From Cryptomeria japonica (taxonomy: Eukaryota; Streptophyta; Pinopsida; Cupressales; Cupressaceae), in NCBI RefSeq assembly GCF_030272615.1, contig NC_081413.1, positions 717,299,867 through 717,363,866 of the forward strand: a DNA stretch of 64,000 bases, in the 5' to 3' direction. The notes below the pieces were generated by a model, which was not told the origin of the DNA, did no database searches, and saw nothing but the letters and a program-made list of their open reading frames with translations. Positions within the stretch are counted from its first letter, which is position 1. Every line of letters starts with the position of its first letter. This document shows positions 46,630 to 58,084 of the stretch, one piece after another. The position numbers were made by a program, and so were the translations under genes.

Positions 46630-48471
46630 ATAGATCCCTTTTATGTCACATTATTAGTAAATAACATATTGATAAAAAATTGCATGATAGATTCTGGTGC
46701 AACTACTAATGTGATGCCTTATGGGGTTATGAAAGAGCTAGATTTGTCAGTACACACTTCATATGGGAGGTGTTATGCCATGGATAATAGAGAAGTGCTT
46801 GTTGTGGGTACTATGAGAGATGTAGAAGTAAAAATAGCAGCGTTCCTTGAAGCTACTTATAAAATGGATGTAATTGTTACAGACACCAAGCCACATTATG
46901 GCATGATTCTGTCTAGACAGTGGGCTGTTGCAGTTGGAGGATATCTTCAGCTGGATTTGTCATATGCAACTATCCTAGTGAATGGGAATTCTGTAAAATT
47001 GTATAGAGAACCATGTACCCCAGTGGTTATTGAAAAAATAGACCCAAACATGCTTAATTGCATGATTGATGTAGATCTTGATAACTTCAAGATTGAACCC
47101 ATTCAACCTCAGTTGAAGAATACTGATCCTATTGTTGATGAGCTAGAATCACAACAAGAAGGCCTGTGGCAGATTTACTTTGATGGAGCTTTCTCTAAGG
47201 CAAGGTCTAGAGCAGGAGTGCTATTTGTTTCCCCATCATGTATTACCTTCAAGTATTCTTTTCTGTTAGCATTACAATGTACAAACAACATAGCTGAGTA
47301 TGAAGCTCTATTATTAGGCTTAGAAATTGCTAAAAGACATGGGATCAAGTTGTTAAGGGTTTATGGAGACTCAGAACTTGTAGTGTCTCAGATAAGGTCA
47401 AGATATGCATCTAAAAATGACAAGTTAAAAAGGTACAAGCATGCTGTTTGGGATGTCATTGAACATTTTGATGCATTTTCCATTGATTGGATTCAAAGGT
47501 CTAAGAACATTATGGCAGATTTTTTAGCTAATGTTGCATTAAAAAATGATGATGTAACATTGATTGGAGTTTTAATAATTGAGACAAAAGCTAGACCAGC
47601 CATCCTAGATAATGTGTACAATTGGCAAGTTTTTGAGGATGATGAAGATATCCTTAGATTTGTACAATGCATAGATGACTATGAAGGTCAAAAGATTGAT
47701 TGTAATGCATTGGTGGAAGGAGTAGATGGACATGAAACAATTTTTGGAAGTGACATAGTGCAGCTAGAGACAAATGACATACCCAGGGGACTAGTTGAAC
47801 TAGAGGGTATGTTCAGTTACAGTGATGGTCACTTACATCAAGCACCATCTACAAAGTTGGAGGAATTGGATGAGGTGAACTTAGGGATAGAAGCATCCCC
47901 TAAGTTGGTGTATATTGGGAAGAACATGTCTCCCCATATTAGGACCAACCTCATTAACTTGTTAAAAGTGTATAAACATGTTTTTTCTTGGTCCTATGAG
48001 GACCTAAAGGCATATAGACAAGATTTATTCCAACATAAAATTCCTCTGCATGTTGATGCTAAGCCTTTTCGACAGAAGCAAAGACCTATTAACCCCCTTT
48101 TGGAGACCAAAATGCAAAAAGAATTAACCAAGTTAAGGGAAGGGGGGATTATAAAACCTATAAGACATTCTTCATGGGTATCCAACTTGGTCCCTATCAG
48201 AAATAAGAATGGGGATATACGGCTTTGTGTGGATTTTAGAAATTTGAATGTTGCTTCTCTAAAAGACAATTATTCTTCCCCAAATATGGAGGCTATGTTA
48301 CAAAGGGTAACTAGTTGTGATTTATTATCAATGATGGATGGGTTCTCAGGTTATAATCAGGTATTAGTAAAGGAGTCTGAGCAATTTAAGACTTCTTTTA
48401 CTACCCCTTGGGGGACTTATGTGTATGTGATAATGCCATTTGGTCTAAAGAATGTTGGAGCTACTTTTTAG
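46630..48471 (+). pseudogene. pol: A-plus pol: protease, archaeal-type RNase H, first part of RT
   Basis: Continuous for 600 codons from 46669. The protease has intact MIDSGATTNVMP (residues 6-17). The archaeal-type RNase H spans about residues 166-290 (47164-47538): YFDGA (D172), NNIAEYEALL (E210), YGDSELVV (D234) and IMADFLANVA (D284). A linker follows (NWQVFEDDEDILRFVQ, RGLVELEGMFSY, HVFSWSYEDLKAYRQD). RT starts near residue 480 (LTKLREGGIIKPIRHSSWVS, RLCVDFRNLNVASLKD, MMDGFSGYNQ with catalytic Asp, MPFGLKN). TAG at 48469-48471 replaces the Gln of TFQRE; A-minus has TAG at the same codon. RNase H lies between protease and RT, as in A-minus and B. Confidence 0.93.
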
Positions 48472-49413
48472 AGAGAAATGGATGTAGCTTTTAACGAGTT
48501 TATCAACATCATAATGGTTGTTTACCAGAATGATTTGACATGTTTCTCAAAGAAGGCAGTTGATCATTGCGGTCACTTGGAAAAGGTTTTTTGCAAGGCT
48601 CTAGAGTTCGATGTATCCTTGAACCCCAAAAAATGTCATTTTGCAGTGACTAAAGGAAAATTACTAGGGCATATTGTCTCCAAGGAAGGGGTTAGGATAG
48701 ACCCTGAAATGATTGAAGCTATAAATAATGTACCTTGGCCAAAGAATGTTAAAGGGATTTAGTCTTTCTTAGGTAAGGTGAATTTTGTTAGAAGCTTTAT
48801 TGCAAATTTTGTTGAAATTGTCAAGCCCATTGTGAAGCTTTTGAAGAAAGATGCAAAGTTTTCTTGGGATGAAGAAGCTACACAGGCTTTTGACAAAATT
48901 AAGAAGGCTATTTAGGAAGCACCGGTGCTAAAATTACCTAATTATAGTAAGCCTTTCTCATTATTTTCTTTTGCTTCTTATCACACGGTAGCTGCAGTTC
49001 TACTACAGAAGGATGATGAAGGATATGAACATCCAATTGCTTTCTCTAGAAAATCTTTACAGGCTACTGAGTTAAAGTATGAAATCATGGAAAAACAGGC
49101 GTGTACTCTATTCAAGGTTGTTAAAGTATTTCATCCTTATCTAGTAAATGCTCAAATTGTAGCCTATGTACCACATGCAGCTGTCAAGGATATCCTATCC
49201 CAGTCTAAAGTAACTGGAAAAAGATGCAGATGGATAAGAAAAATACAAGAATTTGATCTTGAGATCAAAATCACAAAGATGGTAAGAGGTCTAAGCTTAG
49301 CCAAGTTAATGACTGAGACAAACTTTAAGGATATTGACATAAATAATGTTGAGATTGAACAAGCTTTTGTAACTAGCATTGAGAGGCAGCCATGGTATTC
49401 AGATGTGGTATAA
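48472..49413 (+). pseudogene. pol: A-plus pol: second part of RT and degenerate gypsy RNase H
   Basis: REMDVAFNEF is followed by VVYQNDLTCFSK: the YQDD box has become YQND (Asn codon 48529-48531), losing a catalytic Asp. SLNPKKCHFAV and KLLGHIVSKEG follow. TAG at 48760-48762 and 48913-48915 stand where family pattern and A-minus have Gln. The gypsy RNase H (from about 48925) reads PFSLFSFASYHTVAAVLLQ, PIAFSRKSLQ, YEIMEKQACTL and YVPHAAVKDIL. TDAS is SFAS and TDHAAL is VPHAAV, so two catalytic Asp are gone while the Glu remains. B shares both losses. Confidence 0.9.
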
Positions 49414-50649
49414 TTATTGAAGAATGCCTCATATCCAGAGGGTATGACATACAGCTAGAGGAGAACATTAAAGTTAAAATTACAAAAAAAATGTTCTTAA
49501 TTAGGGAGACCTGTATTGGAGGAACATTGATGGGATGCTACTGGTTTGCCTGGACAAATTTCAAGCTGAGACGGTTTTGATACAGATGCACAATGGGGTG
49601 TGTGGAGGCCACTATTCAGCTAAGACTACTGGTCGCAAGATAATCTGAGCAGGGTATTATTGGCCAACTTTGTTCAAGGATGCTCATAAATATGTTAAAA
49701 AAAGTGATCCTTGTCAAAGGTTTTCTTCTAAACTAAGATATGTTGGTGCTTTGCCTTTGAATTTTGTTACAGTTGAAGCCCCTTTTGTTCAATGGGGCAT
49801 TGATTTTATTGGAGAGATAATAGAAAAATCAAGCAGAGGTCACAGATGGATTATTGTGGCTATAGACTATTTGACCAAGTGGATTGAAGCCATACCTACC
49901 AAACAAGCCACTAGTAAGGTAGTCATTAATTTTTTGATGGATAATATAGTGACAAAGTTTGGTGTGCCAGCTAAAATAGTCATGGACAATGCTATGTGCT
50001 TCAGGTTTGAGGAGTTTGCAAAGTTTTGTGCTAATTATGGGATTATTATGTCATACTCTTCACCCTACCACCCATAGGGAAATGACTAGGCATAATTGAG
50101 TAATAAAATTCTCCTCAACATCATCAAGAAGATCCTAGAGGAAAATAAAAGGTCCTGGGATCAAAAGCTCAGATTAGCTTTATGGGGTGACAGGGTGACC
50201 ATAAAAAAGGCCATTGGTATATCCCCTTTTGAGCTAGTTTATGGAGTGAAAGCCAGGTTACCTGTGAATAATTTGCTTCCAGTTTACCAATTTTTGCAGA
50301 TGAAGAACTAGAAATGTCTGAACCCATAGAAGAAAGAATGATTCAGTTGGTAGAGCTGGAGGAAATGAGGACTACAGCCCATAAAAGGAATATGAAACTT
50401 CAATTACAGTTGAAGTACCTCTTTGATAAAAGGACTAGTGCAAGAAAGTTCCAGATTGATGACATGGTGTTGCAGTGGAACGCAAAAGACCAAGACAAAG
50501 GCAAACACAAGAAATTTGAATCACTGTGGATAGGCCCTTTAATTATTTGTGATGTCAATGGAAAGGATTCATACTTCTTGCAAAGAATGAATGGCGAAGT
50601 ACAGGAATTTCCAGTGCGTGGACAATTCTTGAAATACTACTTCTCTTGA
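49414..50649 (+). pseudogene. pol: A-plus pol: integrase
   Basis: The zinc-binding part reads VCGGHYSAKTTGRKI and GYYWPTLFKDAHKYVKKSD, then PCQRF; the first Cys of CxxCQ is Ser. The core has WGIDFIGEIIE (Asp), WIIVAIDYLTKWIEAIP and KIVMDNAMCFRF (Asp). The third acidic site lies in SPYHP, TAG (50075-50077), GND, TAG (50087-50089), A, TAA (50093-50095): the Glu of the usual HPQGNGQAE segment has become a stop. The C-terminal domain (ARKFQIDDMVLQWNAK, KFESLWIGPLII) ends KYYFS at 50647-50649. The role is cDNA insertion. Not functional. Confidence 0.9.
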
Positions 50650-50832
50650 TCTGTTTTAGTCCATGCACAATAGTTGTAGGTTGTATATATTTTCTTTCAG
50701 TTGTGTGATTCTTAATAAGGAGCCCCTATTTTGAATTGAGGAGAAATCATTTGTTCCTATTGGTCTGTGTTCCAAAGTTTTTGCGAGATTCTTGTGTTGG
50801 TCTTGTGTCCAACCATCCCCAGTCAGAGCCAC
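50650..50832 (+). other. A-plus 3' untranslated region
   Basis: 183 bases between integrase and 3' LTR. A purine-rich stretch (TTGAGGAGAAATCA near 50730) is the only polypurine candidate, and it lies about 90 bases before the LTR, which is unusual. The bases directly before the LTR (CAGTCAGAGCCAC) are not a convincing tract. Confidence 0.55.
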
Positions 50833-53800
50833 TATTGGGACCTATAAAATCTTGAGGGTTTAGGGTTTTTGCTTTTTCATGAATACATTTAGAAAATTAA
50901 ACCTTTGTAGCACATTTTTGTAATTCATATTGAACTTGAACCCTTGAACTTTTTGGTTCAAGGTTCAAGGTTTAACCGTTTCTCTTGCATGAGTTGTGGC
51001 TTTGTAATGTTTTTTAATACGCAGGTGAGAATGCATTATGTCTGTTTTGAACCATTTGCAAATCAGTTCAAGGTTCAAAATGTCCCTTTCTTTTTATTAA
51101 AGGTCTTTGCTCATTTCCTTTTTCCACTTAAGTGGAAGGGTCTATGCATCTTCAAGAGGGACCCACTTTTAAGTCTAGGCCTGGGTAGGTTTCGATAAAT
51201 TTTAGTTTTTCCTAAGTCCTATGTCTTTTCTTATGTATCTGTCTGGTTTCCTAAAAGATCAAGCAAGTTTCTTTAGATCTTGTGGCTATCACTATACCAC
51301 AACATAAAAGTTCTCGATGGTTATCATTTGTGACTTGGCGATAAACCACTAGCGGTGAACCATGATTGGTAGTTAATGCAAGTAGTTCAGGCAAATAAAG
51401 ATCTGTAGGCATTTGGGGAGGCATCAAAGTTTTATAAACAATGCAATGGCAGGTGTATAGTCCAGACCTAGACTAGAACCATCCTCTCTGCATAATCCAA
51501 GGAAGCAATTTCAGTCGCCAGTGCCATCGAGTATCGGCGGAGGCTTTTTCATGCTACACCAATGACCCGATGGAAAGGCCCAGGTAGACCTTTTATCCTA
51601 CATTGGCCGTAGGGAGGATAATTTTTGTATTTAAATCCAAAGCCCCATGCATAATGGGTGTCAAAGCTTAAAGGCTTTTGACAAAGTGGTATCTTAGCAT
51701 TGGTGGCCCCCCCCATGCATGTGCATCTCAGAGCGGCCTAATTTTGTAGCAAAAGGGGAGATTAACTAGCTTGCAAGTCCAAGAAGATCAAACAATGGTG
51801 CGAAAGATCTGATGACCATCGCTATACTGCAACATGAAGGTGCTTGACTATTAAAGGCCACAAATTGGTGATTGATGAGGTGGCAGATAAGTGGCAGACA
51901 TGTAGTGATGTCCTGGCACATGAGAGAGCCTCTTAGAGAGGATAAGGGCCGAGCAGATCAGGGAAGATCAACAACTAGGAAAAATGATCCAATGATTGTT
52001 GCCATGTCGCGATGGAAAGATGATTGCCGAGTATCACCTGCGACTTGGTGACAAACCACTAGCGGTGAACCATGGTCGATAGTTAATGCAAGCGGTTAAG
52101 GAGGACGGTTATGAGGTGGTTCATTCTAGTGGTTAGTAGAGGCCATGCTAAGGTGTCAGGATGGAGACCTTGGAACCAATCGAGGGGTGCCATGTGGTGA
52201 CATGCAGCTAATGAGGTGGAAGATCCAGTGGTAACATGAGGAAGATAGGTGGCATGTTATCAAAATGAACATCGAGGAGACCTTGGCTTTGATGGACCTC
52301 TAAATGGACTCACCAAAGGCATCAATTTCATCAACATGAAAGGTGTCGATGAAACTAGGGTTTCTATAAATCATGAAAGTAGTTTGCCAAAGAGGAAGTC
52401 TGGTTGAAAGAATGATGCTGAACAAACCAAAGGAAGTGGTGGGTCCGGTGGCACTGAGATGGCGAATGAGGCTATACTTAGGTGGATCTGGTGGCTGGTC
52501 ATAGACTGACACATGGTGGACCCACCAGAGGAGAGAGTAGCCCAGGTGAATTAATTGGTGGGCATGTCAAGAGGGATCTAACAGTGGTTGCCATGTCACG
52601 ATGGAAAGATATCTGATGGCTAAGAGGCGTGACTTGGCAACTAAGCGGTGGGACCTGTAGGAAGAACAATTGAGAGGAAATAAAGAATAAGCAAATTCAA
52701 GGAAGATATACGGTTGTCACCATACTGCAAGATGGAGGTGCTCAAATGTTAATGGCCACGACTTGGTGAATGGTGAGGTGACAAGACAGGTGGAGTCCAG
52801 AGGGACAAACAAGAGAACCAAGGGGTGACATGTGGCTGAAACCTACATGGGAAAGTCAGGTTAATATATAGTTTTAGATTGTGGTGAAAAGGCAAAAGCT
52901 TAAATGACCCACCTATAGAGGGATTGATGGTTGAAGGTTGAATTTTTGCCCAAATATGGATTTTCCATATATCATTGGAAAGCTCTCGATCCAAGGAATC
53001 TGATTCTACAATCAAGTGTAGCCCACGACAAGTATTTTTGGGGTAGTGACCTTGGGATCTCAGAAGTTATTTCTCAGATAGAAGGTGATGATTTTCTATA
53101 GGCCAAGTGCAACAACGGTTAATGCCAGTAGTTAAGGTAAGCGGTCACAGTGGCAAACTAGTGGTAGCGATTAAGTTGTGAACAACTAGAGACCAAGTGG
53201 TGGGGACCATTTCTAAGTGGATTACTTAGGAAAGTTAAAGGGCGTTTTAGTTTCCCATGATTGGATAGCTCACGCTATACCACAATAGAAACATGTCCGA
53301 ACTTTAAAGGCTGCGACATGGCAACTAAAGGAAAGGTGCTTAGAAAGAAGACCTCCTGATCCATTGGCGCCAAAAATTTTAAATATTCAAATGAAATAGC
53401 GGAAAAGGTGTGCAAGTTACATCTGACATTTCTTGAAGGTAAAAAAGGGCTGGTGAGAGGTATCTAGGGAGATTTGTAAAGGACATAATGGTACGTGGCT
53501 CTGTGTTTTCTTAGGTAGAACCACCAATACTCTGGCTCGAGATGATCCACTGACATTATGAAGCTAACGATGGTTGTATCCAATTTTGGGTAATAGGAAT
53601 TACCCTTTCAGCCATTTCCCAAGTGAATGCCCAGTGAATTTATGAAGCACGCATCCCCGAAGGAATGTTAGATTTCTCCCTCAACTGCAATGGCACAAAA
53701 ATATAAATTTTGCAATAAATGAATCTTAGGGTAATATTTTTCTTCTAGGTAGTTCGAAGCTTGTTGCATCCTAATTTCTATAAAAGGATACCAAGGCTAC

Positions 53801-54608
53801 CTAGAAAGGGGACACAAATTTTTGTAGCTAAACTTTGGTAAAATTAATGCAGGCCTTTGTCTTAGCAATTTCTTAGTCAAATATGAAGTACTTGTAACCT
53901 TCTAATAGAGGAATAGAATATACAGTCCAGAGAATTTAAATTCATATTTTTATTTCTCTATGTCATTGTACTGGTGTTCATTCTGTTTAAGTAATCAAGG
54001 ATTGCTTATTTGAATGATCTGCTAGGCATCTAATGAAGTTGTTTTGAGTCTTTTTCTTAAGGAGAAAAATGTAAATATACTTTGAACAAATTCATTGATA
54101 TTAGCATTTCTAGTGTGGATTTGATGATGAAATCTGGTGCAAATTAGGACTCTATGTATGTCAGACATATTTAGAGTTGATAGATCAGGAACTTGTGATT
54201 TGTGTATTAGTTTCTCTTGTGAGGTTGCAGTCTGTTGTAGATGACTCTGTTGCCCAGATAAGGCATTGGTTTATTTGTTGGTTTTTGTTTCATTTTGTGA
54301 TCCTTTAAAAAAAAAGTGAAATCAATTTTCTATTTAGGCTAGTTGTTGTACTAGTCAGTAAGGAAAGTTTACGAGAATTTACACTGGTTTTCTGCAAACC
54401 ATTTACTATTTTTATGAGAAAATTATCTTTAAAACTGTTCACCTCACCAATATTTTATAAGCTTAAAGTGTAGGAGGTTTCCTAATTCTAGAACCTCATA
54501 TTATTGTCTTTATTTCAAACTTTTGTTGTTCTCTTCCATTGCAACATAGAGGCAATAATTTTCACTTTTAAAGAGAAGAAACAAAAGTTTTCAAAATGGA
54601 GAACAACA
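50833..54608 (+). mobile_element. A-plus 3' LTR (3,776 bp), uninterrupted
   Basis: TATTGGGACC to GAACAACA, followed by CCTCC (54609-54613). The U3 part has about six diverged copies of a module with core CTATACCGCAACATGAAGG and tail GACTTGGTGAC (near 51287, 51817, 51999, 52586, 52713, 53270). It preserves the empty E target near 54299. No coding region; about one base in 10-15 differs from the 5' LTR in the stretches I compared. Confidence 0.94.
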
Positions 54609-54613
54609 CCTCC

Positions 54614-54692
54614 TAATGCCAATATATGACCAATCAAATCTTGTTTCCATCAATGATAACAAAATGAATCCAATGAGTATCAATTGCCAGCA
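54614..54692 (-). mobile_element. H 3' LTR, remaining part (right of A-plus)
   Basis: Continues the LTR after the A-plus target duplication and ends CAATTGCCAGCA; on the reverse strand the LTR therefore starts TGCTGGCAATTG right after the polypurine tract. The 5' LTR of H lacks about 80 of these bases, which suggests a small deletion there. Confidence 0.8.
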
Positions 54693-55149
54693 ATCTCCCC
54701 CTTTGGCATTGATGGCAACACTCATGTGAAAAATAGATTCCCTACTAGTTCAACTAAAATATACCCCCCCTAAGCAATACACTCCTTCTGATATTCTGAT
54801 ATACTTCCCATGTGCTCCTGTTTGATATTTTTCACATATATACACTCCCCCTTTGGCATCAATGCCAAATACTGGTGAAAGAATTGAAAGAATTCAGAAC
54901 AAAAGAATGAATAAATACTGTTTATTTTACCAAAGCTTGACTTACTTCAAAATTTCTGGGTAAGCCTTATCCAACAACTGTAGATATGTATCCCAATCAA
55001 TTTTGAGAGTTTAAAAAATGGATACCAGTCCACTTAGTAAGTTTGTGAGTGCTTTATTCTCTTTGACTTCTACCAATGTGGGTTTAGCAATCATGCCCAT
55101 ACACTCTCTTATGTATACCTAGTGAATCCATTCTTGGACTCACAAGTCC
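54693..55149 (-). other. H polypurine tract and 3' untranslated region
   Basis: On the reverse strand GCCAAAGGGGGAGAT (54707-54693) directly precedes the LTR start and is the plus-strand primer. A second AAAGGGGGAGTG with the same context lies near 54860-54845, beside the perfect inverted repeat TTTGGCATCAATGCCAAA. Stops occur in all frames, so this is untranslated. Confidence 0.75.
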
Positions 55150-58084
55150 TCTAAGACTTCTTGCTCTCCAAATGATCTTTTCTTTCTCCTTTTCAAAAGA
55201 AAAAATTTGATTCTCCAGACAAAATTTTACCATCAAAAGATGTTGTTAGAGAGGTCAATCCATCAAAATAATTTGCAATGTTAGCTATCTTATCATGCAG
55301 CTCCTTCATTTTGCTATCTACATTGGCTATTACAATTTCTATTGTACAACAGACCCTGTAGATATTTGTACACCATTTTAAACAATTCTCAATAAGAATG
55401 AGTTTATCTTCAATTTTCTTTTTCTCCATTACAATGATTTGATCAAAAGCGACTCTTTTAGCTATAGTGAATCTTTCTAATGCCCATCAGTCTGATATTT
55501 GTTGTAGTGATTGAAAATTGTTAGATATGTGCTCTGTTAGTGGTTTGAGCTTGCTAAAAGGGATTGCTTCATTTTTAATCTTACAATCAGGGATTAATTT
55601 ATGCAACACTATAACTGATTTATCTATTATTCCCTTATCTGCAAATCCCTCCTTTAGTATTTTTGGAGTAGCCATCATCATTAACTCAGTTGGATTCATC
55701 TCAATGACTGATTTCTTCTCAACTTGAGAAGTATCAATTTCCAAAACCTTTATCGCGGAATCAATATTGACTGCTGGTGTAGACTCAAATCCCTCTACCT
55801 TATCTTCTTTAGCATCGATGGCTTCACCACTTGGTGTAGTGTCAATTACTACCAGTGGAATATTATCCACAATATTCTCAGTATCTTGTACATTTCCTTG
55901 CTCAAAAATAGTTTCTACCGGTATAGACTATACACTCTCCTTAGCTGGTGGTGTCTATACACCCTTATTTTCTGCCAGTATACTCAAAATTGGTTCAAAA
56001 CTTCCCAAAATACCTTTCCCTTTTGATTTATCTAGAATGGTGGAAGTTGTTGCCTTAACAAACTCTTCCTCAGATGTAAGAAAGTATGGATTCTTCTAGA
56101 AGAATTTTTCCTAACCCTCACTAGTCTCATTTATCACCTCATTAACTCTACCCACCATTAGGCTTATTTGCCAAGGTTTACTACTGAAAATTATCCTATT
56201 AGAAACATCAATACATCTCTTCATTTCATCATTACTAATAGAACCACATAAAGTCAAAAGTTCTACCTCTTTGATATGCACATCCCTCTTGACTATGTCA
56301 AGTCTCCTAGCATCTAGTTTATTTTACAATGATAGAGGTATTTCCTTCATAATTTCAACTAAGGTTTTCTTATAAATATCTATATGTAACAAAATTGCCT
56401 CTTTTATCTCATTCTGCTCATTTTCCTCTAAACTCTCATAATTCATAGGTACATTTTTCAATATTCTATCTTTTGTAATTTCATCAATTAATTTAGCATA
56501 GGTCATTTTGGCCTTACCGGACCCAATATCATCACTCTTATTCTTTTTATTGGGGGTTGCTGGAGTAGATGTAACTAGTTTTCTCTTTTGTGTAGGCTTC
56601 CTTGCCAAAGGTGGGGGTGTAGTAGGTTTTGTTACCTTCTAGACAAGTTTCCTCCTTGGTTCCACCTTCTTCTGCTCTACTGGTGGTTGATCTACTTTCT
56701 TCCTCTATACCCTTCTGAAAGCTAGATGTTCATTGTCCTCAGGGACAGAATCAAAAGTGATGGTAGAAATGTAAGCTTCGGGCTTCTTCACTTCTGGAGT
56801 ACTAGCCACTACTGGTTTAGATCTAGAACCCATTTCAGTATCAATTATGTTAATAACATTGTACACAAATGTAGACATCTTTTCTATTTTCTTCTCCCTT
56901 CTCTTAGTGCTAAAGCCAATTTTGATTTCAAGGGCCTTCTCTTCTACTGTGCCAAAGTGTTTGGTCTTGTCATCCAAAGGGGCATCTAGCAAAATTTTTG
57001 CATAGAGGTCTAGAATCTTATCATCCACCTCATATCCAATCTCTGTGACCCATATGGTCCTTGGTTAAACTACCTCCATGAGGGTTTCATTAGTCTTCAC
57101 CATGAAAAAGATGTCACTGGAGTAATTCTCCACAATGATCTTTGATAATCTCTCCCTCTATCTCATATTTTCCTGAAATGTTTTTAAATAACCCCAAAGT
57201 TTCTCATCTCTTCTGGTACCAAGACTGGTGATTACTTCCTTGATCTGCATACCTACCGGTATGTCATGAGCCCAACACTTCCTTCCAAGACTAGGTAGCT
57301 CATTCATGAAGTAAAGCATCAGACAAACAATGAGATTTCCATATCTGAAAGTTCCTTTCTTAACTCCCTTGATCATTCTAAGATTTAACATCAATTTACT
57401 CCTCAACCATTCACATAAATCATATTTTGTATCATTCCTCAACATCTGATATACAACATGAATGCAAGAACTAGCAATAGAATTCAATCGACTAGATTGA
57501 GTTACCTTATAACCTATTATCATGCTTCCAAATTTCACATCAGTGTCGGTGATTGTGTTGATCCTGATTGATCTGTTGTCATGAGTTGCACCAGTGAGTT
57601 TCTCGACCTCTATGTTGGAAATTTTCTTGCCAGGTTCTTTTCCAACCTTGGGTAATCTGGTGACTACTTGAATAGCCTCCTTGGTGATCATGTAAGGCTG
57701 ATCCAGCTAGATGAACTCGTTGTGAACCCTTCTTAGAACGTATCTGATGATCTCATCTTTGAATTTTGGTATGTATAGGATACCGGTTAACCCTAGATCC
57801 TCAATTACTTTGTATTACGACTTGATGGTTCCAGAGCTGCCCAATATCATAGATTGATACATGCCTTTTATTTTCTTTGTGCCTAGATTCTCTAAGGTAC
57901 ATCGAATCTATGCCCTTACGTCTTCAACAAACATCACGCTGTCAGGAACCCTAGAAAATGCTCCCACAGAGTCTTCTTTCTTAGCTATTAGGGGAACCTC
58001 CTTGAATACAAGCCTCAACCTATCCTTGACTTCAACAATAGTGGGATTTGCAATAAAAGTAGGAGCTAAAGATCCAGATGCCAT
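55150..58084 (-). pseudogene. H second reading frame of about 980 codons, unknown function, in place of pol
   Basis: I do not recognise the product. It starts at ATG 58084-58082 (MASGSLAPTFIANPTIVEVK) and is readable to about 55190 with stops and frameshifts (open pieces 57691-57158, 57028-56705, 56608-56324, 55870-55487, 55429-55193). The N-terminal third appears globular (CEWLRSKLMLNLRMIKGV, FRYGNLIVCLMLYFMNELP). A basic hinge follows near 56600-56520 (RKPTQKRKLV, NKKNK). An acidic and helical tail (KELHDKIANIANYF) is probably coiled coil. No protease, integrase, RT or RNase H motif was found. It follows the gag remnant and precedes the polypurine tract, exactly where pol belongs. Its plan resembles F (15000-11382); relationship by sequence is not established. 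It could be a captured host or element gene. Confidence 0.7.

Larger units (their letters stand above)
31756..54608 (+). mobile_element. A-plus: near-complete 15.0-kb Ty3/gypsy Tat-like element, interrupted by E
   Basis: Both LTRs begin TATTGGGACC and end GAACAACA, and the element is flanked by CCTCC (31751-31755 and 54609-54613). The canonical TG start reads TA in both LTRs. Excluding E and its target duplication, the LTRs are 3,774 and 3,776 bp and the internal region is 7,446 bp (43387-50832). Gene order: gag, protease, archaeal-type RNase H, RT, gypsy RNase H, integrase. Proteins match A-minus in order and sequence. Multiple stops, frameshifts, an altered RT box and a lost integrase Glu make it inactive. 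Confidence 0.94.
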
